This document shows, one piece after another, positions 26,719 through 36,232 of a stretch of 64,000 bases of DNA. The first letter of the stretch is position 1. Each line of letters starts with the position of its first letter. The stretch is taken from the NCBI RefSeq assembly GCF_007754155.1, contig NZ_CP037423.1, positions 5,176,865 to 5,240,864 of the forward strand, read 5' to 3'. The notes under the pieces were generated by a model. That model saw only the letters and a list, made by a program, of their open reading frames with translations. It was not told the DNA's origin and did no database searches. The stretch is from Stieleria neptunia (lineage in GTDB: Bacteria; Planctomycetota; Planctomycetia; Pirellulales; Pirellulaceae). A program made the position numbers and the translations under genes.

Positions 26719-29349
26719 ATGGATACCAAACAACTCAATGAAGCCCTGAGCAAAATCTACGACGAAGAACACCAGCGGGTCGTTTTCTGGAACGATCCAC
26801 AGCAGGAGTTCGACCGGGTCGCTGAGAACCTGGATCTGGATGGAGTCAACGTCGTTAGGCTCGATCAGGTTGGCGGGATTGAAACGAAGCTGCGCATCGA
26901 GCGAGAGGAACCCGACGCCAAATTCCTACTGTACGCCCCGACCGAAGAACCGGAGTTTGAAGATGACATTCTGCTGGACGTCCGCCTCTACAGTCGCAGC
27001 TTCCGGGCAGACCGCTCGTCGATCATCCTCGATGAACTGGGGCTGGCTCGGCAACATCTCCGCAGCCACCTGAACCTGCGCCGCAAGTTTTTCGACAGCA
27101 AGGAACGACTTGGCAAGCTCAAGCACTTGGTCAATGCCGACGACAATGAGTTGGACCTGGATCGTAAGATGCTGGCCGTCGTCACCAAGGCCGATCAGCC
27201 TGAACTGTTCAGCATCGTCCGCACGCTGTTTCAGTCGTTCACCGAAGAGGAGGAGATCGACCTCGAAACTCCGCCCCCGGCATGGACGCTGATCGAGAAG
27301 TACGATCTGGATCGTTCGTTCTGGAAGATGGTCTCCACGGCCTTCGGCTATGAGGAAGAAAGTCCCACGCTGCAAAAGCTGCTGTTGCGGCTGATGTTGT
27401 CGGACTTCGCCCATCAGCTCGGCATTCACGTTCCCCTGGCAATCCAAAAACTGCAATTGAGCCGCAGCGGCACGCACAACGCCGTCGTTTGCCTGGATCA
27501 GTGGCGTGACAGTGCCAAGCAGGCCTCCAGCTTCAACATCCTGTCGGACATGGTCGCTGGCGCAACGAACATCGACGAGCAACTGCAAGGGCTGGAGCCA
27601 GAGGTGCTGGCCGATGCCGTTACCTTCCGCAACGTGGATCGCGCAATCCTGCTGGGACTGCTGGAACGGGTGGCATCGACGAAAGACCACGTCGATGCAG
27701 ACGCCATCCGAGGCATCGTCACTCGCCGACAGGAAGGACACTGGATCGCATCCCTGTCGGTGCCGGAACACCAACGCAAGGCTCGCCACGCCGCCTACGA
27801 GGCTATCGCGGTCGCCGCCGAGTTCTTCGATCTCCGCGCTCAGCATTCAGGCGGCTTCGACTGCGACACCGCAGAGGAGATGTACACGTTGTACACCGAC
27901 GAGCTTTACAAGTTCGACCAGCTTTACCGCCACTTCTGCCACAACGCCGACGTCGCCGAGTCGCAGGCCTGGGACATCCTTAAGTCGCTCCGCAAAGAAG
28001 TCGAAGCGGCCTACAAGAACTGGTTCCTGGTGCAGGTCGGTCTGAAGTGGGCCAAGTTTGTCGCCCCCAACGCGGACCATACGGGGATGCTCGACAAGTG
28101 GACGCTGCCCCACATTCCGAACCAGTACCGCTTTTACGAGAAGCACGTCGCCGAACGACAGAGAGAATCCGAGAACCGCAGATCCTTCGTCGTGATCAGT
28201 GATGCCTTCCGGTACGAGGCCGCGACCGAGTTGACCAAAATCCTCAACGGCGAATACCGCTTCCAAGCCAAGCTGACGACTCAGTTGTCCGTGCTGCCAT
28301 CGTACACGGCATTGGGCATGGCCAGCATGTTGCCCCACAAACAATTGGAGTACACGGAAAAGGGAGACGTCCTTGCCGACGGTGTCTCCACGTCGGGCAG
28401 CGACAACCGCAACACGATCCTTAGCAAACACGAGGGCATGGCGATTCAGGCAGACGATTTGTTGAAGTTGAAGGGAAAGGAAGGGCGTGCCCTGATCGAG
28501 GGCAAGAAGGTCGTCTACGTCTATCACAACGAAATCGACACCCGTGGAGAAAACGCGGCGACCGAGGGCGACACCTTCCGAGCGACCCACGAAGCCATCC
28601 GCGAACTAGGCGACATCGTTCGCTACATCATCAACAACCTGAACGGCAACTACGTCGTTGTCACCGCCGATCACGGTTTTCTGTTCACGGAATCGTCGCC
28701 AGCTGAGACTGACAAGAGCAAGCTGAAAGACAAACCACCCGGCACAGTCAAAGCCAAGAAGCGATACCTGATCGGCTACAACCTGCCGGAGTACGAAGAC
28801 GCTTGGCGCGGTAAGACGGAGATCACGGCCAAGTGCGACGGCGGCATGGAGTTCTGGATTCCCAAGGGCTCCAACCGATTCCACTTCACCGGCGGCGCCC
28901 GCTTCATCCACGGTGGGGCGATGCCGCAAGAGATCGTTGTCCCGGTCATCACGGTGCGGCAGGCCAAGAGCAAGAAAGCCCTCGAAAAGACCAAGACGAA
29001 GCAGGTGTCGTTCTCGGTGCTGGGCAGCAATCACAAGATCACGACGCACACCCACCGCTTCAAGCTGATTCAAATGGAACCGGTCAGCGATCGCGCCAAG
29101 GCCTTGACCGTCAAGATCGCCATTTACGACGGCGACGAACCGGTCTCCAGCATTGAGACCGTGACATTCGCCAGCGCGTCCAAGAACCTCGACGACCGCC
29201 AACAGTCGGTGATGTTGACCTTGCGGGACCAGCAGTTTGACAAGCACAAGCGGTACAAGCTGCTCGCAAAAGATGCTGGCACAGATTTTGAATTACAGAG
29301 CCACGATGTGACCATTGATCGAGCGATTGCCGATGACTTCGACTTCTGA
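26719..29349 (+). CDS. pglZ: BREX phosphatase-fold protein PglZ
   Basis: An 876-residue protein. The N-terminus (RVVFWNDPQQEFDRV) and the alkaline-phosphatase-like core with VISDAFRYEAATEL (near 492-505) and VVTADHGFLFTE (near 647-658) are diagnostic of PglZ. Metal-binding Asp and His residues of the fold are present in these motifs. PglZ is a core BREX component; family members act as metal-dependent phosphodiesterases or nucleases in vitro, and it is thought to organise the defence complex. Length is typical. Its 3' end overlaps the brxL start. Confidence 0.93.
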   Translation: MDTKQLNEALSKIYDEEHQRVVFWNDPQQEFDRVAENLDLDGVNVVRLDQVGGIETKLRIEREEPDAKFLLYAPTEEPEFEDDILLDVRLYSRSFRADRSSIILDELGLARQHLRSHLNLRRKFFDSKERLGKLKHLVNADDNELDLDRKMLAVVTKADQPELFSIVRTLFQSFTEEEEIDLETPPPAWTLIEKYDLDRSFWKMVSTAFGYEEESPTLQKLLLRLMLSDFAHQLGIHVPLAIQKLQLSRSGTHNAVVCLDQWRDSAKQASSFNILSDMVAGATNIDEQLQGLEPEVLADAVTFRNVDRAILLGLLERVASTKDHVDADAIRGIVTRRQEGHWIASLSVPEHQRKARHAAYEAIAVAAEFFDLRAQHSGGFDCDTAEEMYTLYTDELYKFDQLYRHFCHNADVAESQAWDILKSLRKEVEAAYKNWFLVQVGLKWAKFVAPNADHTGMLDKWTLPHIPNQYRFYEKHVAERQRESENRRSFVVISDAFRYEAATELTKILNGEYRFQAKLTTQLSVLPSYTALGMASMLPHKQLEYTEKGDVLADGVSTSGSDNRNTILSKHEGMAIQADDLLKLKGKEGRALIEGKKVVYVYHNEIDTRGENAATEGDTFRATHEAIRELGDIVRYIINNLNGNYVVVTADHGFLFTESSPAETDKSKLKDKPPGTVKAKKRYLIGYNLPEYEDAWRGKTEITAKCDGGMEFWIPKGSNRFHFTGGARFIHGGAMPQEIVVPVITVRQAKSKKALEKTKTKQVSFSVLGSNHKITTHTHRFKLIQMEPVSDRAKALTVKIAIYDGDEPVSSIETVTFASASKNLDDRQQSVMLTLRDQQFDKHKRYKLLAKDAGTDFELQSHDVTIDRAIADDFDF

Positions 29350-31390
29350 AAACACCGAAAACGACACGGGCCTCGACGAATTGCTCAATGAGCATTTCGC
29401 AGGCAAGGTAGTGCGCAAAGACCTGACCAAACTGGTCAAGGAGGGGGCGAATGTTCCGGTCTATGTTCTGGAATACTTGCTGGGGAACTACTGCGCCTCG
29501 AATGATCCGGAGGTCATCAATGACGGTCTGAATACCGTCAAGAAGGTGCTGGCCGACAACTACGTCCGTCCCGATGAAGCCGAGAAGGTGAAGTCCACGA
29601 TCCGCGAGCGTGGCAGCCTGAAGATCATCGACAAGGTGACGGTGACGCTGAACGAGAAGCGGGACGTGTACGAGGCCCTGCTGTCGAATCTGGGCACCAA
29701 GGGCGTCGAAATCCCAACCGGCACGGTGAAGAAGTACGAGAAGCTGCTGGCCGGTGGCATCTGGTGCATCATCACGATGCAGTATTTCTTCGAGGAAGGC
29801 CAGAAGGGATCACCCTTCCTGATCGAAGAACTCAAGCCGATCCAGATGCCCAACATGGACATGGATGAGCTGTTCAAGGGGCGGGGGTACTTCACCGAAG
29901 ACCAGTGGATCGACGTGCTGCTGCGATCCTGCGGTTACGAACCAACCCAGTTCGAGACACGGGTGAAGTGGCACTTGCTCTGCCGCATGATTCCCCTCGT
30001 CGAGAACAACTACAACGTCTGCGAACTCGGCCCCCGCGGAACCGGCAAAAGCCACATCTACAAAGAAATCAGCCCGAACAGCATTCTGGTTTCCGGTGGT
30101 CAAACCACGGTCGCCAACCTGTTCTACAACTTGGCCCGGCGCCAGGTCGGTCTGGTGGGCCTCTGGGACTGTGTCGCCTTCGACGAAGTGGCCGGCATTT
30201 CCTTCAAGGACAAGGACGGTGTCCAGATCATGAAGGATTACATGGCTTCGGGGTCATTCGCCCGTGGCCGCGATTCGATCAACGCCTACGCCTCAATGGT
30301 GTTCGTCGGGAACATCAACCAGCCCGTCGATACACTCGTGAAGACCAGCCATCTGCTGGCACCGTTCCCCGAGACGATGATCGACTCGGCCTTCTTCGAC
30401 CGCTTTCACGGTTACATCCCCGGCTGGGAAATCCCCAAGATGCGGCCCGAGTTCTTCACGAACCAGTACGGCCTGATCGTGGACTACTTCGCCGAGTGGG
30501 TGCGCGAGATGCGGAAACGCAACTTCGGCGATGCGATCAACAAGTACTTCAAGCTGGGGCGAGACCTGAATCAGCGCGACTCCATTGCCGTCAAACACAC
30601 GGTTTCGGGGTTACTCAAGCTGCTCTACCCCAACGAGCAATACGACAAGGACGCCGTCCGTCGCTGTCTGGAGTACGCACTGGAAGTCCGCCGCCGAATC
30701 AAAGAGCAACTCAAGAAGATCGGCGGCATGGAGTTCTACGACGTTCACTTCAGCTACATCGACGTGGAGACATCCGAAGAGAAGTTCATCAGTGTGGCAG
30801 AACAAGGCGGCGGCTCCATCATTCCCGATGGCCCACTCAATCCCGGTGTCCTTCACACGGTTTCCACTGGAGGCACCGATTCGCACCTTGGCCTCTACCG
30901 CCTGGAAACCCAAGTCACATCCGGCAACGGTTCACTGAAAATGTCGGGCCTTGGCTCAAACATGAAAGCCAAAGAGGCGATCAAAGTTGGTTTCGACTAC
31001 TTCAAAGCCAACGCTGGTGGGGTCAGTGCCTCGGTGAAAGTCGGCGATCACGACTACCACCTGCACGTCGTCGAGCTTCACAATACGGGGCCAACTACGG
31101 CCATGACACTGACCACGTTCATCGCTTTGTGTTCTGCCGTCCTTGGCAAGCCGCTGCAGAGCCAATTGGTTGTCCTCGGCAGCATGAGCCTGGGCGGCAA
31201 CATCATCCCCGTCGAGAACCTCGCCGAATCCCTCCAAGTCGCCCACGATGCCGGTGCCAAACGAGTCCTCCTCCCCATGGCCAGCGTCAGCGACATCCCC
31301 ACCATCCCCGGCGAACTGTTCGCCAAGTTCCAAACCAGCTTTTACTCCGATCCGAGGGATGCGGCGTTCAAAGCGTTGGGCGTGGAGTGA
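29333..31390 (+). CDS. brxL: BREX AAA+/Lon-like protein BrxL
   Basis: A 685-residue protein from ATG at 29333 (MTSTSENTENDTGLDELLNE), overlapping pglZ by 17 nt; the in-frame upstream codon at 29315 is less likely. Walker A ELGPRGTGKSHIYK lies near 230-243 and Walker B is WDCVAFDEVAG. The C-terminal Lon-like domain (TTAMTLTTFIALCSAVLGK, VLGSMSLGGNIIPVENLAES) shows TT where Lon peptidases have their catalytic Ser region, as in other BrxL proteins. BrxL is an AAA+ ring that binds DNA and is required for phage exclusion in type I BREX. This is the last gene of the operon. Confidence 0.93.
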   Translation: MTSTSENTENDTGLDELLNEHFAGKVVRKDLTKLVKEGANVPVYVLEYLLGNYCASNDPEVINDGLNTVKKVLADNYVRPDEAEKVKSTIRERGSLKIIDKVTVTLNEKRDVYEALLSNLGTKGVEIPTGTVKKYEKLLAGGIWCIITMQYFFEEGQKGSPFLIEELKPIQMPNMDMDELFKGRGYFTEDQWIDVLLRSCGYEPTQFETRVKWHLLCRMIPLVENNYNVCELGPRGTGKSHIYKEISPNSILVSGGQTTVANLFYNLARRQVGLVGLWDCVAFDEVAGISFKDKDGVQIMKDYMASGSFARGRDSINAYASMVFVGNINQPVDTLVKTSHLLAPFPETMIDSAFFDRFHGYIPGWEIPKMRPEFFTNQYGLIVDYFAEWVREMRKRNFGDAINKYFKLGRDLNQRDSIAVKHTVSGLLKLLYPNEQYDKDAVRRCLEYALEVRRRIKEQLKKIGGMEFYDVHFSYIDVETSEEKFISVAEQGGGSIIPDGPLNPGVLHTVSTGGTDSHLGLYRLETQVTSGNGSLKMSGLGSNMKAKEAIKVGFDYFKANAGGVSASVKVGDHDYHLHVVELHNTGPTTAMTLTTFIALCSAVLGKPLQSQLVVLGSMSLGGNIIPVENLAESLQVAHDAGAKRVLLPMASVSDIPTIPGELFAKFQTSFYSDPRDAAFKALGVE

Positions 31391-31538
31391 TCCAGTACGC
31401 CGAACCGGATTTGCGAAACCAATACTGTCTAGCCCTGCCTTCGTCGGAGCCAATCATCGGTCGCTCAAAGGGAACCGCGACTGATGAATGGTGACAGAGA
31501 AGGTCTGGGCGGCCGCCATGAATACCTCCTTTTCGAAA

Positions 31539-32435
31539 TCAGGAAACCCTCCTTCGTCGAAGCACAATACCAACCGAAAAAATTGAGCCGACTACGAAAA
31601 TTGAAGAAGGCTCGGGAACTGCTGAAACAACAATTTTTGCAGCATGCTGAAAACCGCCAAACGACGGGTTCAAGGAAAAGTCTTCCAAAGGCGTTGGGGA
31701 ATTCGTCACAGGGACGAAGTACCAAAAATCAGCTTCCGCACCGATTACAACTCCCGAATCAGTTGAGCGTTGAGTTAAGAAAACACCTCCATCCGGAGTC
31801 AGGTTGAGACCCAAGTACTGAACCTGCCCAGCAACAACCGGAAGTCGTTCGGAAGAAAGGTCATAGTCAAAACGATAGAGACTAAAGCCGTCCGTGGTTT
31901 GACCAATTGGAGTCAGGAATTCAGAGCCATAGCCACCGACGTGGGTCACGGTAAATCGCTGTGGGTCTGATTCCAAATCTTGCCTCGAGGCGAAATGTGA
32001 GAAACGAAGACCGAGGATAGGTGGGTTCGGAGGATTGTTGTTTGGACCACCAGACGCCAGAGTAAATGTCCCGACCCATGAAACTGACTTAAGGAATCCG
32101 TCTTGCGGACTAGAGTAGCCAAAATAGGAATTAACTCCCATTAAGGAGTTGATGGAAGTAGCCGTGCTTCCAGCCGCAATATCCCCCAACACATTCGCAT
32201 ACTCACTCCCAGCCGGGTCACTGTCCAGCGTATCCTTCACAACGATATCGGTGGTAATCGCAGCCTCGGCATGAGTTGCAATTCCGAATAAAAACTCAGC
32301 CAAAGCAACTGCGATGTATGCAGCGTTTCTTACTGCTCTTCCGTCCCAACTTTCGTCTTTTTTGCACTTAACACCAACATCGTCTTTCGTATCAAAGTTT
32401 TGAATTCGTTTGGCATTGTCGATTCGCTCAGCCAT
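31539..32435 (-). CDS. secreted PEP-CTERM protein
   Basis: About 298 residues from an internal ATG (MAERIDNAKRIQNFDTKDD); the frame extends upstream to 32534. A hydrophobic signal-like stretch (AAYIAVALAEFLFGIATHAEA) lies about 35 residues in, so an even later start is possible. The body is a beta-rich extracellular domain (VSWVGTFTLASGG, FTVTHVGGYGSEFLT). The C-terminus VPEPSSIFVVGSIFSVGIVL followed by RRRR is a PEP-CTERM sorting signal. It is convergent with brxL and lies 148 bp from it. Function unknown; a surface or matrix protein is likely. Confidence 0.7.
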   Translation of the reverse strand: MAERIDNAKRIQNFDTKDDVGVKCKKDESWDGRAVRNAAYIAVALAEFLFGIATHAEAAITTDIVVKDTLDSDPAGSEYANVLGDIAAGSTATSINSLMGVNSYFGYSSPQDGFLKSVSWVGTFTLASGGPNNNPPNPPILGLRFSHFASRQDLESDPQRFTVTHVGGYGSEFLTPIGQTTDGFSLYRFDYDLSSERLPVVAGQVQYLGLNLTPDGGVFLTQRSTDSGVVIGAEADFWYFVPVTNSPTPLEDFSLNPSFGGFQHAAKIVVSAVPEPSSIFVVGSIFSVGIVLRRRRVS

Positions 32436-32674
32436 TGGAGTACGGTGGATTGCCCCCAATGATAATCGGAAGCTCTCTCTGTTGCAGCCCGGTTGGGCCG
32501 ACTGGACAGAAAGGTGGGTGACTTGGCTGCACAAGTGCTGCCAGTGCTACAGAATGCTCTGCGGGCGAAGCGGAAGGGGAGCGTGAAAGGGGAGCAATTG
32601 TGCTCAATTGGCCGTCTGAAACTACCCCTCTCGCTCTTCAGATTGGTGTTGAGTCGGATATCTGTCCAACTTTT

Positions 32675-33562
32675 TCAATTCTCATCAGGCGAGTTTTTAA
32701 GCGAAGGACACACCCCATGTTTCTTGAGCCAGGGGTGTGCAATGAGGACAGGGTCGATGGTGAGACCCTCACAGAGTTCTTGTATGTTGTAAGCGTGAAA
32801 AGCGACGTTCAAGTCATCGTCGAGAACCGCGTACTCGTAGACTCTTTCTTTTTTGTCGATGAGTATTCTGTTTTTCAAAGGAAGTTTGACTTTGGAACGC
32901 AGGAAGAGCCCACCGGGTTGGCGATACCATTTCCGCGCTTTCCGCGAAACATAGCCGAGAAGGGGAAATGCCAATGAGCTGGAATCGAGCTGGAGTTTCT
33001 TTTGAATGTAGGACGGGTCGGTTTGTCCAAGCCTGGTTCTGCCAACGTCACTCCACGGGAAGTCTGGGCCCTTTGGGAATCTGATTCCTTCCGAGTCGTA
33101 CTCGATGTAGCTTACGTCTCCAGCATCCGTGTGAACGGCTTTCCTGTTCAACGTTTCTTGCGTGATGCGTCCTACTCCGGAGTTGTTCAAGAGGGTATGG
33201 GCTCGCAATGTACAAAGAGCTGATGTTATGAATTGGCGAATCTTCAGCATGGGCTCGGTGTACTCTTTTTTATTGACGAGTGATGCAGATTTATCACCGT
33301 AGAAGATTTCGAGGTCTTTCTTGCGGGTGAGGCCGTTACGAATGGCCGTGATTGCACTGTAGGGTATGTGTTCGATGTTGGGCCAATGGTCCGACCCGCC
33401 GTATTCGTGCTTGGCGAAAACGATTCCGTGCTCGTAAGCTATCCATCGCGAACCAGGTCTCGGAGCAGGCATTCCCGTCATTACCCTTCCGAATTCGCCA
33501 GTGTGAGCGGCGGCTATGGGTTGAAGCTCTTTGGGCCAAGAGGACACTGGCACTTCGGACAT
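32675..33562 (-). CDS. hypothetical protein
   Basis: A 295-residue soluble protein starting MSEVPVSSWPKELQPIAAAH. Residues 35-115 (RWIAYEHGIVFAKHEYGG, then HIPYSAITAIRNGLTRKKDL) have a strand pattern reminiscent of PH-like domains, and a similar pattern may recur at 145-230. No signal peptide or catalytic motif is visible. It is followed upstream, on the same strand, by the CPGCG mini-protein at 33630. No function can be assigned. Confidence 0.55.
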   Translation of the reverse strand: MSEVPVSSWPKELQPIAAAHTGEFGRVMTGMPAPRPGSRWIAYEHGIVFAKHEYGGSDHWPNIEHIPYSAITAIRNGLTRKKDLEIFYGDKSASLVNKKEYTEPMLKIRQFITSALCTLRAHTLLNNSGVGRITQETLNRKAVHTDAGDVSYIEYDSEGIRFPKGPDFPWSDVGRTRLGQTDPSYIQKKLQLDSSSLAFPLLGYVSRKARKWYRQPGGLFLRSKVKLPLKNRILIDKKERVYEYAVLDDDLNVAFHAYNIQELCEGLTIDPVLIAHPWLKKHGVCPSLKNSPDEN

Positions 33563-33629
33563 GGTTGAGCTGCTCTAAGGAGTGAAAACGGACGGGATTG
33601 TTTGCGTGTTGTCAGAATTGTAAACGGAA

Positions 33630-33830
33630 CTAGAAGACTTCGGTGTCTCCGCAACCAGGACAATTAAGCCGCCTCATCTGTTGGCGGTAGGCTTCGAGGT
33701 TGGCTTTCTGGGTCGCCTCGTCAGCGAGTTGTGCTTGCTGCTCCGGAGTGAGGTTCGGAGACGCCTTGGATGTCGGCTGGGAATCTGCGGCGTGCTGTGG
33801 CTGATTGTTTGGAGTCTGTGCCGGTTCCAT
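33630..33830 (-). CDS. CPGCG mini-protein, copy 1
   Basis: A 66-residue protein with a Pro/Gln-rich N-terminus and the ending LEAYRQQMRRLNCPGCGDTE, a single CPGC knuckle. It is clearly paralogous to the 65-residue product at 60922-61119 over its last 40 residues (LT.E..AQL.DE..QKA.LEAY). The right-hand copy stands directly before a MobF relaxase, so I take both as parts of related mobilization backbones. One CxxC pair suggests a half zinc site, perhaps completed by dimerisation. Confidence 0.6.
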   Translation of the reverse strand: MEPAQTPNNQPQHAADSQPTSKASPNLTPEQQAQLADEATQKANLEAYRQQMRRLNCPGCGDTEVF

Positions 33831-33950
33831 AAAAGGGAGTCTGGCAGGGCTAGGGAGGTAGTCAAAAATAAATGACTCTAGCGAGGTCGGGTGACTTCCG
33901 ATAATATGCTTTATCAGAAGTCTTCGGGACTTCCAAAACGGAGGGGGGAC

Positions 33951-34217
33951 ATGATGGTGAAAGCATCGGAAAAGACGCTAAAAATCGAACTGGTAGACGC
34001 CATGTGGGTGAAACTCGAAAGGCTCGCAAACGAGCTGAGCCAAGTATGCCCGCCAGCCCATGGACATTCAGAAATGGAATCACTCGTTGCGAGCTTGCTC
34101 GCTTTCGCCCACGGCGGGCTCTCCCATCCGAACTCCCGGCTCGGCGAATGGCTCGATCTGTGCTTCGGTAAAGCAACGGTCGAACGGGCTTCCCTGGAGC
34201 AAAGAATCGGAAGATGA
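33951..34217 (+). CDS. small protein coupled to the integrase
   Basis: An 88-residue protein from ATG at 33951 (a second ATG follows), with GGAGGGG just upstream. It is helical (LKIELVDAMWVKLERLANEL) and has a central HGHSEMESLVASLLAFAHGG. Its stop overlaps the ATG of the tyrosine recombinase by 4 nt, so the two are co-expressed. It may be an excisionase-like or DNA-bending partner; no family is recognised. Confidence 0.6.
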   Translation: MMVKASEKTLKIELVDAMWVKLERLANELSQVCPPAHGHSEMESLVASLLAFAHGGLSHPNSRLGEWLDLCFGKATVERASLEQRIGR

Positions 34218-35266
34218 CAACAAAAGGCGAACTGGTTGTGATGCCAGAGGATCTGGAAAGTGGGCTCACGCCCGGTCGGATCGACGTTCCGCGTGATCTC
34301 TCGAGTTCAGCTCGGGTGGCTGGGTTTCTCTCTGAGCTCATCCCAGCCGTCGGCCACTCCGATGCGGCGGCGGTCCTGGTGCCTTGGTTCTGTGATGTCG
34401 TGAAGAGTCCGCATTCTCGTCGGGCGTATGGGCGTGACCTGGCGGAATTCGTCTTTCAAATGGGAGAACTCGGGATTCATCCGCTCCACGTGACTGGCGA
34501 TGAGATTCGGATTTACAAAGAAGCCCTTCGAAGGGGTGGCCTCAGAAAGTCAACGATTGCCCGGAAGCTGTCTGTGCTTCGCGGTGTGTTTGAGCAGTTT
34601 GGAAAGCGGGGATACATCGACTGGGAGACCGTGGGCGATATCCAATCGGTCTCGAGTGATTCGGTGGACAAGAACACGACTCCCGCACTTTCTGAGAAAG
34701 AAGCAAAGGCGATGCTTCACGCTCCGAATATTGAAACCGTGCAGGGACTTCGCGACTACGCGATGTTGTTTACCTACTTCATTACGGCGTGCCGAGCGTC
34801 CGCCGTTGCAAACGCGAAAGTCTCTGACTTGGAGCGAACCGAAACGAACTGGTACCTGGTGGTGACCGAGAAGCGGGAGAAGACAGAACGAAAGTCGCTT
34901 CTTGAAGCGGCGGAAGCGATTCATGCGTGGCTCGAACGTTCAAAGCTCGTTGAAAATGCTCCTCTCTTTCCGGCATTGGAGCGTGACCGGGTGACTCCAA
35001 CCGGTCGCCATCTGAGCTCCCGGCAAGTGCTCAACCTCGTCAAGAAATACGCTCGGTCTGCCGGCATCCAGGTGGAACGCGTTGGGCGAGGGGTCTGTTC
35101 ACACAGTCTCAGGAAGACGGCTCTCACCAATGCACTGAATCACGGAGCGAAAATGGAGCAAGTTCAAGCGTTAGCGGGTCATGCTGACATTCGTACAACG
35201 CAACTCTACTACGAGAACAAAGAGAGTGACGCGGAAGACGCGGCTCGGCACATTCAGATTCGGTAG
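34214..35266 (+). CDS. tyrosine recombinase (XerC/D-like integrase)
   Basis: A 350-residue protein. An N-terminal SAM-like core-binding domain (SPHSRRAYGRDLAEFVFQMG, residues 65-150) is followed by the catalytic domain with all expected residues: R194 (ACRASAV), H297 and R300 (SHSLRKT), H323 (AGHADIRTT) and Y332/Y333 (TQLYYE). It cuts and rejoins DNA through a 3'-phosphotyrosine link, for element integration or dimer resolution. It overlaps a small gene upstream. No attachment site with direct repeats could be identified. Confidence 0.88.
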   Translation: MTTKGELVVMPEDLESGLTPGRIDVPRDLSSSARVAGFLSELIPAVGHSDAAAVLVPWFCDVVKSPHSRRAYGRDLAEFVFQMGELGIHPLHVTGDEIRIYKEALRRGGLRKSTIARKLSVLRGVFEQFGKRGYIDWETVGDIQSVSSDSVDKNTTPALSEKEAKAMLHAPNIETVQGLRDYAMLFTYFITACRASAVANAKVSDLERTETNWYLVVTEKREKTERKSLLEAAEAIHAWLERSKLVENAPLFPALERDRVTPTGRHLSSRQVLNLVKKYARSAGIQVERVGRGVCSHSLRKTALTNALNHGAKMEQVQALAGHADIRTTQLYYENKESDAEDAARHIQIR

Positions 35267-35873
35267 AGCCATGGTGAAGAAAAGCGAGATTTTGGGCCAT
35301 TAGCGGGCAAGTCAGGAAGCGTAGCCAGCCCCATGATACGGTTGCCATTCGCTGCGTCGGAGCTTCACGCCGACGCATCGAAGTCAGATCACCAAAGTGC
35401 GTCGGTCTGTTGCACATCTGCAAATTGGTGAGCTGCGAATTTGGGGTCGGTTTGTCCAACTTACGTAGGCTACAAACAAGCGTTGCCTGCTTCGGTATGA
35501 GCTTCATTCGCCACCGCCAGTCGGTCAGGAACAAACCCGTCCCCTCGGTACAGTGCCCGTAAAAAACCGCGTCCGGTTATCAAGTTTTCATTAACGGCAA
35601 TCCCGGCTCGCGAAAGTTGATCATCCGAATCAGTGGGAACACACGATGAAAACCGCCGCTTGATTTGCTCACGGGGGGATGCTACCATACCACCTACATT
35701 GCAGCCTTCTTGCTTCTTGCCAAGAATCCATCGAAAACGGTGCGTTCCGTGACGTGGTCCATGTAGATATCGCATTCCCTATGTGCGGATGCGTCACCGG
35801 GTGGCGTTGATCGGTTCAACTAATTTCTTTGGACATAAAATCTACGATACTACCCAATCTGGTAGGACGCGCC
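35267..35873. other. gene-free stretch with a dispersed hairpin repeat
   Basis: About 600 bases between the integrase and the envelope cluster. At 35333-35377 a repeat (GATACGGTTGCCATTCGCTG...) recurs at 50231-50275; it contains a perfect hairpin TGCGTCGG / CCGACGCA (35353-35360, 35370-35377). A minus-strand frame at 35470-35775 is open, but I cannot support it as a gene. Confidence 0.55.
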
Positions 35874-36224
35874 ATGAGCGATACACAGCCAGCAGATGAC
35901 CAAGACTCATCCCTCTCTGCGTTGAAGTACCCCGAGACGGCTGAGCGTTACGAAGCCCAGCCTTGGGAGAAGGTCACCGCTCTTGTGGTTTCTGTTTGGG
36001 TTGTAATTCTTGCGTCGCTAGCAGTTCTGGGCTTCGTCCCTGAAGACAGCGAGAATGCTTGGACGGTTCTTCGTTTGATGCTGAGTATCTCTCTAGGCGT
36101 GCTCGGCGCGATCATTCCTGGATTTCTCCATGTGGCATGGGAAAAAGGTGGACTTGCAATTCGAGCTGGCGGAGGGCTGGCGGTCTTTGTGCTTACGCTA
36201 GTCGTAGACCCAACCGTGTTTTAG
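35874..36224 (+). CDS. small inner-membrane protein
   Basis: A 116-residue protein from ATG (MSDTQPADDQDSSLSALKYP). Three hydrophobic segments are visible (VTALVVSVWVVILASLAVLG, LRLMLSISLGVLGAIIPGF, GGGLAVFVLTLVVD). It is the first gene of a three-gene plus-strand cluster; the next start lies 8 nt after its stop. No family is recognised. An upstream TTG at 35829 could add 15 residues but gives a less natural N-terminus. Confidence 0.6.
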   Translation: MSDTQPADDQDSSLSALKYPETAERYEAQPWEKVTALVVSVWVVILASLAVLGFVPEDSENAWTVLRLMLSISLGVLGAIIPGFLHVAWEKGGLAIRAGGGLAVFVLTLVVDPTVF

Positions 36225-36232
36225 GGGTGGTT

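Noticed and set aside
29333..31390. BrxL as an active Lon protease
   Set aside because: The Lon-like domain shows TT in place of the expected catalytic Ser region, as is usual in BrxL proteins; not a mutation specific to this locus.
35470..35775. 101-residue minus-strand frame
   Set aside because: No protein-like pattern and it lies in repeat-containing intergenic DNA.
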